Shown: positions 1-4,998, counted from the first letter of the stretch. The stretch is 6,386 bases of DNA from Candidatus Hydrogenedentota bacterium (GCA_903922535.1 CAIXUF010000631.1:1-6386); one strand, 5' to 3'. Translations and numbers: made by a program. Notes: generated by a model from the letters alone, not told the origin.

Positions 1-143
1 AGAGGATTTAGTGTTCGCGCGAAAGCCCGCGAGAGCTTGCTCCGCGGATGGATAGCGCGGCGGCTCCTTGACCTTTGATATAATTCTCTATTGTTGACGC
101 CCATGGCCAGCACGGCCTGCCGGGCGGCTGCGATGTCGTTCAT
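1..143 (-). CDS. N-terminal fragment of an unidentified gene, coupled to the aminotransferase
   Basis: Reading leftward from an ATG at 143, the frame stays open for 47 codons to the window edge, so the gene is partial. Its ATG overlaps the TGA of the upstream aminotransferase (ATGA arrangement). An AAGGGGG Shine-Dalgarno at 151-157 lies 7 nt upstream. Both features are typical of a translationally coupled operon partner. The protein begins MNDIAAARQAVLAMGVNN, probably a short helix. I do not recognise a family. One oddity is a change in codon use: the first 17 codons are mostly G/C-ending, as in the neighbours, but from about codon 18 they include AGA, TTA, TAT, AGG, CGA and CTA, and the peptide becomes Arg/Ser-rich. 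This could mark an old frameshift, or decay after a short real beginning. The start signal is convincing; the downstream reading is less so. Confidence 0.5.
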   Translation of the reverse strand, partial: MNDIAAARQAVLAMGVNNRELYQRSRSRRAIHPRSKLSRAFARTLNP

Positions 144-1612
144 GATTTCGCCCCCTTGTTCAGCAGCGACGCATCTGCCTTGGACAGCACCCGTTCAAAG
201 CGCGCCAACGCGTCGCCAATCACGTCGTCCGTGTCGGCCATACTCGTGTAGAGTCGGCTCCCGGCCAGCGTGATCAGCCCCTCGGCCGCATAGGCCGCGC
301 CGTACTCCTCCATGCAGTGCTTGCGCGCCTTGATCTCTTTCAGCACGCGCAGGATATGGAGGTACTCGAGCTTGATGAACATGGCCGCCACCGTTTCCAG
401 GTGGCAGATGGAGCCCTGGTTGTAGGCGACGAAGGGCATGCCCAGTTTCTGGATGATGTCTTGGAGCCCCTTTGTGAGCCGGTCGCCCGCCTGACCGGCC
501 TTGGCACAGGCATTGGTCCGGGCGATTTCCTGGATGGCAAAATAGCCCGCCGCGGAACTGAGCGGGTTCGCCGCCAGTGTGCCGCCCACGTAGGCCCGTT
601 TCTTGCCGCTCTCCAGCCCCGCCGCCATGAGCAGCATCAGATCGCGCCGCCCGCCGATGCCGCCCGCGGCCGGGTAGCCGCCCGCCACCACCTTGCCGAA
701 GATCGTCAGATCGGGCCGCACGCCGAAATAGCCCTGCGCGCCGCCCAGTCCAATGCGGAAGCCCGTGACCACCTCGTCGAAGATCAGCAGCGCGCCATAC
801 TTGTAGCAGAGCGCGCGCACCCCGGCGTTGTGGTCCTTGTCCACCGGGCGCGTGCCGCTTTCCGGGCCGACCGGCTCCACAATCACCGCCGCCGTGCCGC
901 CGCGCAGCCGGTTCCAGAACAGCACCCGCTCCAAGGAGTCGAGGTCGTTCGGCGCGGCCTCGTGCGTGTACTTCGTGCACGCCCACGGGATGCCATGCGC
1001 CTCGAAGCGCCCGCTCCGGGGTATTTTCAGGCTGTAGACCATCTGGTCCGACCAGCCGTGATAGGCGCCGCCCATCTTGATGATCCGTTTGCGCTTCGTG
1101 GCCAGCCGCGCCACCCGAATCGCCGCCATCACCGACTCCGTGCCGCTGCCCAGCATGCGGAACATTTCCACCGCGGGCATGTGCCGGTTAATCTCCTGCG
1201 CGATCTTCAATTCAAACTCATGGAAGAGTCCCGTTACCGGGCCGGACTTCCGCAACAGTTCAATCACCGGTTCCAAGACCGCGGGCGGATTCGACCCCAA
1301 TACCGTCGGCCCGCCCGCCTGCAGGAAGTCGATGTACTGGTTCCCGTCGATGTCATAGAGATAGGGCCCTTCGGCCCGGTCGATCACTAGTGGGAAGGGG
1401 TAATTGAAGGAGAGATTATGCTGCACCCCGCCGGGGATGAACTGCTTTGCCTCGTCTATCATCGCCTTCGACTTTGGGCATTTATCGTCCAGGCTTTGCA
1501 AGTACGCCTGCATCGCGTCGCGCCGCAGCGCGACCGGCGGATGCTTCATCATCGCATCGATACGGCTGTTAATGGCTCGGGCATCGGGGTATTCCGAAAT
1601 GGCGTAGGACAT
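140..1612 (-). CDS. Class III PLP-dependent aminotransferase, glutamate-1-semialdehyde aminomutase-like
   Basis: This is a complete 490-residue fold-type I, class III aminotransferase, a cytoplasmic PLP enzyme. Visible motifs, in order, are IPGGV at 59-63, the phosphate-binding GSGTES at 155-160, YHGW at 184-187, IVEP at 244-247, FDEVVTGFR at 278-286 (D279 should bind the pyridine nitrogen), FGKVVAGGYPAAGG at 305-318 with K307 as the Schiff-base lysine, and GGTLAANP at 343-350. This pattern is closest to the HemL branch. HemL itself is about 430 residues, and this protein carries about 50 extra residues before the IPGGV motif. The window holds no other haem gene, so the substrate is open and could be an amino sugar, an amino acid or a secondary-metabolite precursor. 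I therefore give no symbol. The ATG at 1612 has a GGAAG Shine-Dalgarno 8 nt upstream. A second gene follows with an ATGA overlap, indicating an operon running left. Confidence 0.93.
   Translation of the reverse strand: MSYAISEYPDARAINSRIDAMMKHPPVALRRDAMQAYLQSLDDKCPKSKAMIDEAKQFIPGGVQHNLSFNYPFPLVIDRAEGPYLYDIDGNQYIDFLQAGGPTVLGSNPPAVLEPVIELLRKSGPVTGLFHEFELKIAQEINRHMPAVEMFRMLGSGTESVMAAIRVARLATKRKRIIKMGGAYHGWSDQMVYSLKIPRSGRFEAHGIPWACTKYTHEAAPNDLDSLERVLFWNRLRGGTAAVIVEPVGPESGTRPVDKDHNAGVRALCYKYGALLIFDEVVTGFRIGLGGAQGYFGVRPDLTIFGKVVAGGYPAAGGIGGRRDLMLLMAAGLESGKKRAYVGGTLAANPLSSAAGYFAIQEIARTNACAKAGQAGDRLTKGLQDIIQKLGMPFVAYNQGSICHLETVAAMFIKLEYLHILRVLKEIKARKHCMEEYGAAYAAEGLITLAGSRLYTSMADTDDVIGDALARFERVLSKADASLLNKGAKS
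151..157 (-). promoter_or_regulatory. Ribosome binding site for the gene starting at 143
   Basis: The minus strand reads AAGGGGG here, 7 nt before the ATG at 143-141 and inside the last codons of the aminotransferase. It is the main reason to accept that ATG as a real start. Confidence 0.6.
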
Positions 1613-1670
1613 GGGGAAGACTTCCTTGTTTGCCGTCTATGACGAAGTGCGGGGTCTCAACCGAGCCGTG

Positions 1671-1700
1671 AATATACGACAATCCCTGCCTCGTTCCCAA
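1671..1700 (-). promoter_or_regulatory. Candidate promoter of the aminotransferase
   Basis: On the minus strand a TTGGGA hexamer (1700-1695) lies 18 nt before TATATT (1676-1671). These match the sigma70 -35 and -10 consensus at 4/6 and 5/6. The start point would be near 1664, giving a leader of about 50 nt. The -35 hexamer falls inside the left arm of the palindromic repeat at 1692-1716, so the repeat may have supplied part of the promoter. Confidence 0.4.
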
Positions 1701-1716
1701 GTTGTGCTTGGGAACG
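1692..1716. repeat. Palindromic repeat, REP-like, copy 1
   Basis: This is a perfect 10-bp inverted repeat: CGTTCCCAAG at 1692-1701, the 5-nt loop TTGTG, and CTTGGGAACG at 1707-1716. The same core recurs at 2341-2377 and in decayed form at 1779-1800, 2434-2458 and 4999-5030, so this is a dispersed local family rather than a single terminator. Confidence 0.8.
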
Positions 1717-1725
1717 TCCCTGTAC

Positions 1726-1742
1726 GCGAAGTTGCACTTCGC
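1726..1742. repeat. Short palindromic repeat, GCGAAGT subtype
   Basis: GCGAAGT (1726-1732), spacer TGC and ACTTCGC (1736-1742) form a perfect 7-bp inverted repeat. The centre, AAGTTGCACTT, is the same as the centre of the larger GTTCCC palindromes. A sister copy with loop AAA is at 2406-2422. Confidence 0.7.
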
Positions 1743-1778
1743 AATCCGGAAAGCGACGTGAAACTGCGCCAACAGGAA

Positions 1779-1800
1779 CGTTCCCGGTGCAAGTTTGGAA
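1779..1800. repeat. Degenerate copy of the GTTCCC palindrome
   Basis: The stretch begins CGTTCCC and continues through GTGCAAG to TTGGAA, so the outline of the 1692-1716 palindrome is visible but the arms no longer pair fully. It looks like a decayed family member. Confidence 0.4.
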
Positions 1801-1818
1801 ATAGGGCGCGTATTTCCC

Positions 1819-1847
1819 TTGACAGACAGACCGCATTTTGCTATATG
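1819..1847 (+). promoter_or_regulatory. Sigma70-type promoter of the histone-like gene
   Basis: A perfect -35 TTGACA (1819-1824) is followed after 17 nt by TATATG (1842-1847), a 4/6 match to the -10 consensus. Transcription would start near 1854, leaving an untranslated leader of about 145 nt before the ATG at 1999. Confidence 0.7.
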
Positions 1848-1985
1848 AGTGGCGGCTGGATGATGCAAGTCCCGCGCTCTGACCAAGGATCCGCGGACGG
1901 TCCTGTGGGAGGCCTGATGTTCAAGCCCTCCATAAAAGTGTCCGATTGTTGGGCGCATGGGTTGGCCATGTGCCTGAACAGAAAC

Positions 1986-1990
1986 GGAGG
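1986..1990 (+). promoter_or_regulatory. Ribosome binding site of the histone-like gene
   Basis: GGAGG ends 8 nt before the ATG at 1999, which is ideal spacing. It fixes the start codon of the basic repeat protein. Confidence 0.8.
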
Positions 1991-1998
1991 ATGGAGAA

Positions 1999-2265
1999 AT
2001 GGCGTGTAAGTGCAAAGTGGTGAAGGCTGTGGTGAAGGCCGTTGCGAAGGCACCGGTCGCGAAGGCGCCGGTCGCGAAGAAGGCCGTCGCGAAGCCGGCC
2101 GCCGTGACGAAGCCGGTCGTGAAGAAGGCCGTTGCGAAACCGGCCGCCGCGAAGAAGCCCGTTGTGAAGAAGGCCGTTGCGAAGCCGGCAGCCGCGAAGA
2201 AGCCGGTTGTGAAGAAGGCTGTTGCGAAGAAGCCGGCCGCCAAGAAAGCCGCCGCGAAGAAGTAG
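1999..2265 (+). CDS. Histone H1-like Lys/Ala/Pro/Val-rich repeat protein
   Basis: An 88-residue, very basic, low-complexity protein. After the N-terminal MACKCK it is built only of Lys, Ala, Val and Pro with one Thr. A 15-residue unit of the KKAVAKPAAAKKPVV type occurs at residues 27-41, 42-56 and 57-71, and a variant closes the protein at 72-88. Residues 13-26 carry shorter KAPVA units. Such AK/PAKK tails resemble eukaryotic histone H1 C-termini and the bacterial AlgP and Hc1-type nucleoid proteins. By that analogy it likely binds DNA or RNA through charge, as a disordered chain, in the cytoplasm. There is no globular domain. The Cys-Lys-Cys near the start is unusual for such tails and could serve disulfide or metal contacts. 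The gene has its own promoter and ribosome binding site, ends in TAG and is followed by hairpins. The function is inferred from composition only. Confidence 0.8.
   Translation: MACKCKVVKAVVKAVAKAPVAKAPVAKKAVAKPAAVTKPVVKKAVAKPAAAKKPVVKKAVAKPAAAKKPVVKKAVAKKPAAKKAAAKK
2077..2265 (+). repeat. 45-bp tandem repeats inside the histone-like gene
   Basis: Units start at 2077, 2122 and 2167, each 45 bp and in frame, followed by a diverged 54-bp end unit at 2212-2265. Differences between units are mostly silent or conservative (GTC/GTT, GTG-ACG versus GCG-AAG). The array can grow or shrink by 15 residues through slippage or recombination without breaking the frame. Confidence 0.85.
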
Positions 2266-2277
2266 CACGTTTCTGAA

Positions 2278-2319
2278 ATCGACCGTCCGCCGATTTATGT
2301 CGAATAGACGACGGTCGAT
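2278..2319. repeat. 10-bp inverted repeat just after the histone-like gene
   Basis: ATCGACCGTC (2278-2287) and GACGGTCGAT (2310-2319) are perfectly complementary across a 22-nt loop. A small GTC-GAATA-GAC hairpin can form inside the loop. There is no T-run after it, so it is not a standard intrinsic terminator. It could protect the 3' end of the mRNA or act together with the next hairpin. Confidence 0.6.
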
Positions 2320-2340
2320 AAGGCAGTGAGACCTCTATTC

Positions 2341-2377
2341 AGCCCTCGTTCCCGAGTTGCACTTGGGAACGAGGGCT
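2341..2377 (+). terminator. Probable intrinsic terminator built from the GTTCCC palindrome
   Basis: Arms 2341-2356 and 2362-2377 form a 16-bp stem with one G-U wobble and the loop TTGCA. On the plus strand the stem is followed by GTCTTTTG, a short T tract. It sits 75 nt after the stop of the histone-like gene. Its inner core is the same as the repeat at 1692-1716, extended outward by AGCCCT. The T tract is weak, so it may terminate only partly. On the minus strand no T tract follows, although this is the first large hairpin after the small membrane protein gene. Confidence 0.6.
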
Positions 2378-2405
2378 GTCTTTTGAGTTGAACTTCGATG
2401 GGGGT

Positions 2406-2422
2406 GCGAAGTAAAACTTCGC
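2406..2422. repeat. Short palindromic repeat, GCGAAGT subtype, second copy
   Basis: GCGAAGT (2406-2412), spacer AAA and ACTTCGC (2416-2422) form a perfect 7-bp hairpin with the same arms as 1726-1742. Confidence 0.7.
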
Positions 2423-2433
2423 GAACAGAGACA

Positions 2434-2458
2434 TTCCCAAGATAGTGCAACTTGGAAA
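2434..2458. repeat. Degenerate GTTCCC-type palindrome
   Basis: TTCCCAAG (2434-2441) pairs with CTTGGAAA (2451-2458) except for one mismatch, around a 9-nt loop containing GTGCAA. It is followed by CGAG, as in the better-preserved copies. Confidence 0.5.
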
Positions 2459-2518
2459 CGAGTAGAGATTTGGGAAAGTATGCACGTGAGAAGGCCCCGC
2501 TTGCTCAACTACCGTTCA

Positions 2519-2767
2519 TCATCTCTCAATGTCCTCTTTCTCTTTGTGGTTCTTGTGAAGAATGATGTGAAGGGCGCCCATAACGGGTATCAGCAAGAAC
2601 TGCACGGCTACAAATTCAGCGAGAAACTCCCAACCTCTTTTGCCGCGGATCGCAAACGCGATAAGGGATCCCCACACGATGCCGACTGCGACAGGAATTC
2701 CCTGGCGCAATGCGTATGTCCAGAATCCAGTTCTTGTTCGCTTGGTTTTGAGCAACGGTATCTTCAT
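2519..2767 (-). CDS. Small two-helix membrane protein of unknown function
   Basis: An 82-residue protein, or 84 if the ATG at 2773 is used. I prefer the ATG at 2767 because AGGA at 2776-2773 is then spaced 5 nt upstream. In the 84-residue numbering, a basic N-terminus (KTKRTR at 9-14) precedes a hydrophobic segment at about 25-42, a short basic turn (RGKR at 43-46) and a second hydrophobic segment at about 50-72. The tail is charged and ends near EKEDIER. Ends rich in basic residues suggest that both termini face the cytoplasm. A GIVWG (GxxxG-type) motif lies in helix 1. I do not recognise a family. It starts 33 nt after the stop of the SPFH gene on the same strand, so it is probably co-transcribed and may partner the SPFH protein at the membrane. 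It ends in TGA. Confidence 0.7.
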   Translation of the reverse strand: MKIPLLKTKRTRTGFWTYALRQGIPVAVGIVWGSLIAFAIRGKRGWEFLAEFVAVQFLLIPVMGALHIILHKNHKEKEDIER

Positions 2768-2800
2768 GATCATCCTATTGCTCGGTTCTTGCAGAAACTA

Positions 2801-3988
2801 CTATTGCGCTCCACCCTTTCCTTCCTCTGCCGTTACCACTGCCTGTCTCTCGTCCTTCTTCTCATCTAGCTTGCTGACGTGCTGCATCAGCGTGGCGGCA
2901 AGTCCCTCCAAAGCGCCGGAACCGTTGCCACCCGCGACAAGAATATTGGGCACGAACTGGACCTTGCCTTCCGACAAGGCGGTAATGACGTTGACGAGCG
3001 TCGTGGAGGTTTGTCCCAACGCCTCGACCTGGGCGCGGTAGCCCTCGGCGCGGGCGAGGCCGATGGCCTTGACGCTGGCACCCTGGGCATTGCCGGTCTT
3101 TTCGATGTAGGCGGCGTCGCCCTGGGCCTCGGCCGTGCGGGCGCGGGCGTTGTTTTCCTTGATCGTCACGCCGACGGCCGACTTTGCGAGTTCGGCCTGC
3201 ATGTCGGCCTGGCCCTTGGCCTGTTCCATGTCGATGCGCACGTCCTGGGCGGCCTTCTGTTTCTTGAAAGTTTCCACCTCCTGGTTGGCGATTTCGCGCT
3301 CGGTGAGCACGGCGACCAGTTCGACGGGCAGGATCACGTCCTGGATGTACACGCCCTTGGTCTCGACCTGGTACTGTTCGACGAAGGACTTGATGTGTGC
3401 CAGCGCCTCCTCCTGCACCAACTGCCGCGTTTCGATGAATTTGATGGCGGGCATGCTTTGCAGCTTGTCGCGGAAATGGTTGCCGATGACGGCCTGCAAC
3501 ACCTCGTTGACCAGGTTCTGCTGCGTGCCGACCATGGAAATAACCCAGGGCGCGCGGGTGTCGGCGACGTGGATCTGGACCTGCAGATCGATCTTGAATT
3601 CGAAGCCCTCGCAGCTTTTCGCCGTAATCTGGCTGAGCTGCCGGTCGAGGTTGTGCGCCTGCGACACGGCGTTGGCCCAGTTGAGCGTGAGGATGCTGGT
3701 GAGCACGACCTCTGCCTGGTAACAGCGCGGGTTGAGCGGGTACTTGCCGGTGCGCAACGGCTCCTGCCAGATGCCCCGGTGGCCCGGCCGCACGAGCGAG
3801 CCGAACTTGAACTCCTTGCCCGAGGTGTCCTCCATGGACAGGCCGACATAGGCCTTGATCACGGCCACCTCGCCCTGCCTGACGACGAGCATGGGCATGG
3901 CCTCGACCCGGACCAGGAACGGGTTAAGCGTGTAGGCGCCGTAGAGCAGCGGGTCGTGCTGCAAACCGATCGTGCCGCCGCCGTCCAA
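2801..3988 (-). CDS. SPFH/flotillin-like protein, C-terminal part after an in-frame TAG
   Basis: This is the larger, 395-codon part of one SPFH (band 7/flotillin-like) gene. Its apparent TTG start at 3988 is probably just an internal leucine codon. The frame is open back to the TAG at 4028-4030 through 13 further codons (YSVHNNYQDFQAF), and it is the same frame as the upstream part. In this part's own numbering, an SPFH-like beta region spans about 38-225 (QGEVAVIKAYVG at 38-49, GVYIQDV at 212-218). Next comes an Ala/Glu/Lys/Gln-rich coiled coil at about 226-325 (EREIANQE, DMEQAKGQADMQAELAKS), as in flotillins, then FVPNILV at 345-351 and a hydrophilic tail. Family members assemble at the cytoplasmic face of membranes into large oligomers or microdomains. 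Without the N-terminal part this fragment would lack the membrane anchor. I see no Shine-Dalgarno that favours restart at TTG. The gene ends with tandem TAG TAG. Confidence 0.85.
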   Translation of the reverse strand: MDGGGTIGLQHDPLLYGAYTLNPFLVRVEAMPMLVVRQGEVAVIKAYVGLSMEDTSGKEFKFGSLVRPGHRGIWQEPLRTGKYPLNPRCYQAEVVLTSILTLNWANAVSQAHNLDRQLSQITAKSCEGFEFKIDLQVQIHVADTRAPWVISMVGTQQNLVNEVLQAVIGNHFRDKLQSMPAIKFIETRQLVQEEALAHIKSFVEQYQVETKGVYIQDVILPVELVAVLTEREIANQEVETFKKQKAAQDVRIDMEQAKGQADMQAELAKSAVGVTIKENNARARTAEAQGDAAYIEKTGNAQGASVKAIGLARAEGYRAQVEALGQTSTTLVNVITALSEGKVQFVPNILVAGGNGSGALEGLAATLMQHVSKLDEKKDERQAVVTAEEGKGGAQ

Positions 3989-4027
3989 GAATGCCTGGAA
4001 GTCCTGGTAGTTGTTGTGGACGCTGTA

Positions 4028-4030
4028 CTA
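4028..4030 (-). other. In-frame amber codon inside the SPFH gene
   Basis: The minus strand reads GGC AGC TAG TAC AGC GTC in a single unbroken frame, and no insertion or deletion is needed to join the two parts. A one-base change from CAG (Gln), AAG (Lys), GAG (Glu), TGG (Trp) or TAC/TAT (Tyr) would explain it. C-to-T from CAG is the simplest transition. The base after the stop is T, and I see no downstream CARYYA read-through context. Confidence 0.9.
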
Positions 4031-4807
4031 GCTGCCCAGGATGCACTCGATCAGGTCCGCGTCGCTCGCGCCGCCCTTTTCCAACTGGCCGATGTCGGCA
4101 AAGCCGCCCAGGCGGCTGGCAATGGCGCCGGACGGCAGCGGGTCGCCCTCAAGCGTGGTCACGATGCCGACCACGTCCTCGATTTCGCCGTGGTCGCCGC
4201 GGGCGCGCGGCGCGATGCGCAGGATGTCCAACTGCCACAGTTCGAGGCCGAAGGTTTGCGGCATGAGCCCGCCCTTGGAATCCTTCACGGCCTGCAGGTC
4301 GGGCGAGATGGGCACGCCGTAGACCCGGTTCTTGGTGATCACCAGGAAGGCCACGGGATGGATGGGCATCAGCGTGCCCGGCGGCAGCACGGGCCGCTGC
4401 ACGCCCTTCTGGCCGCCGTTGGCCATGAACACGGCCAGGTCGGAGAAGTTTCCGAAAATGGGCTTGTACACGGCGGACTTGGCGCCGATGGGCAGCCCGC
4501 TGCCCACCTGCGCAATGACCACGCCGATCTCGCCGGCGGGCACCTGCACCCAGGGATGCTTCTCAACGCGGTAGATCACCCAGAATTTGAAGCGCAGACC
4601 GGGCATGAGGAGTTGCGCCTGATAGCCCGCCTCGCCGTGGAACCCGATGGGGTTGTCACTCGGCAGCTTGTTCCACGAGAAGCGCTTCATGACCAGCCCC
4701 ACTTCCGTCGGCCCGATGCGCCGTATGGACGGCAGCACCAGCACCGCCGCAATCAATCCTGCGAAAATGAAGAACCATCCCGATGCGCCAACAGCCGCGA
4801 TTCCCAT
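4028..4807 (-). CDS. SPFH/flotillin-like protein, N-terminal part ending at an internal TAG
   Basis: This is the first 259 residues of the SPFH gene. The ATG at 4807 is chosen because GGAGG (4820-4816) lies 8 nt upstream. An upstream in-frame ATG at 4876 sits at the predicted transcription start and has no ribosome site. Residues 9-25 form one hydrophobic membrane anchor, followed by a basic IRR (28-30). A region resembling the start of an SPFH domain follows: IGPTEVGLVMKRF at 31-43, PGLRFKFW at 69-76, and PAGEIGVVIAQVG at 90-102. The reading then stops at TAG, directly after CILGS. Beyond the stop the same frame continues for 408 codons of clearly related protein, so both parts were one gene of about 668 codons. 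Length, lack of other damage and normal codon use on both sides point to a recent nonsense change, a sequencing error or read-through. It is the first gene of a probable operon with the small membrane protein. Confidence 0.85.
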   Translation of the reverse strand: MGIAAVGASGWFFIFAGLIAAVLVLPSIRRIGPTEVGLVMKRFSWNKLPSDNPIGFHGEAGYQAQLLMPGLRFKFWVIYRVEKHPWVQVPAGEIGVVIAQVGSGLPIGAKSAVYKPIFGNFSDLAVFMANGGQKGVQRPVLPPGTLMPIHPVAFLVITKNRVYGVPISPDLQAVKDSKGGLMPQTFGLELWQLDILRIAPRARGDHGEIEDVVGIVTTLEGDPLPSGAIASRLGGFADIGQLEKGGASDADLIECILGS

Positions 4808-4815
4808 GACAACTT

Positions 4816-4820
4816 CCTCC
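4816..4820 (-). promoter_or_regulatory. Ribosome binding site of the SPFH gene
   Basis: GGAGG on the minus strand, 8 nt before the ATG at 4807. It decides the start over the longer frame from 4876. Confidence 0.8.
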
Positions 4821-4888
4821 AAAATGGTGCCGATGAACGGCGGGTCCCCTGACTGTAAGCCCCGTGCGCAGTGCAAAGGGCTGGATTA

Positions 4889-4917
4889 ATCATAGGAAAG
4901 TAAACGGGTGTTGTCAA
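4889..4917 (-). promoter_or_regulatory. Strong sigma70-type promoter of the SPFH operon
   Basis: On the minus strand a perfect TTGACA (4917-4912) is separated by exactly 17 nt from TATGAT (4894-4889), a 5/6 match to the -10 consensus. Transcription should start near 4881, giving a leader of about 75 nt before the ATG at 4807. It is the best promoter in the window and argues for strong basal expression of the SPFH gene. Confidence 0.85.
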
Positions 4918-4998
4918 AATGGTCTCTGCCGCTGCCGCGACGTGGGACGCTGACGGCGCCGCAATCGCGCAGGCTCCATAACTTGCCCCGCACATCCT

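Larger units (their letters stand above)
1613..1998. other. Divergent intergenic region between aminotransferase and histone-like gene
   Basis: These 386 bases separate two divergently transcribed genes. They hold a candidate leftward promoter (1671-1700), two short perfect hairpins (1692-1716 and 1726-1742), a degenerate third copy (1779-1800), a strong rightward promoter (1819-1847) and an approximately 145-nt leader of the histone-like gene. A plus-strand frame is open from 1611 to 2009, but it runs through the hairpins and promoter and its protein looks random, so I do not call it. Confidence 0.7.
2266..2518. other. Spacer between convergent genes, rich in hairpins
   Basis: These 253 bases separate the ends of the histone-like gene and the small membrane protein gene. 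They contain four hairpin-forming elements (2278-2319, 2341-2377, 2406-2422, 2434-2458) and a further partial motif at 2386-2398 (GAGTTGAACTTCG). I see no gene in this stretch. Confidence 0.6.

Noticed and set aside
317..1390. A 357-codon open frame on the plus strand inside the aminotransferase
   Set aside because: It is antisense to a well-conserved enzyme with all catalytic motifs, and its product is Arg/His-rich with no recognisable domain.
1569..2243. A 224-codon minus-strand frame with Phe/Ala/Thr/Gly repeats
   Set aside because: Its repeats are the reverse complement of the Lys/Ala repeats of the histone-like gene. It also runs over the promoter and hairpins of that gene.
1692..2458. 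Possible CRISPR array
   Set aside because: The repeats are palindromes of unequal length and spacing with a gene in between. There are no regular spacers and no cas genes.
2480..3041. Plus-strand frames of about 130 codons over the small membrane protein and the SPFH 3' end
   Set aside because: They overlap each other and oppose the better-supported minus-strand genes. The hydrophobic stretches derive from antisense reading.
3974..4030. Independent restart of translation at TTG 3988 after the amber codon
   Set aside because: There is no convincing Shine-Dalgarno, the frame is open and protein-like before the TTG, and the fragment would lack its membrane anchor. A split single gene is the better reading.
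2879..4852. A 657-codon open frame on the plus strand across the SPFH gene
   Set aside because: It is an antisense shadow of GC-rich codons. Its protein is rich in His, Asp, Gly and Leu, has no motifs, and has no ribosome site. The minus strand holds clear SPFH sequence and a strong promoter.
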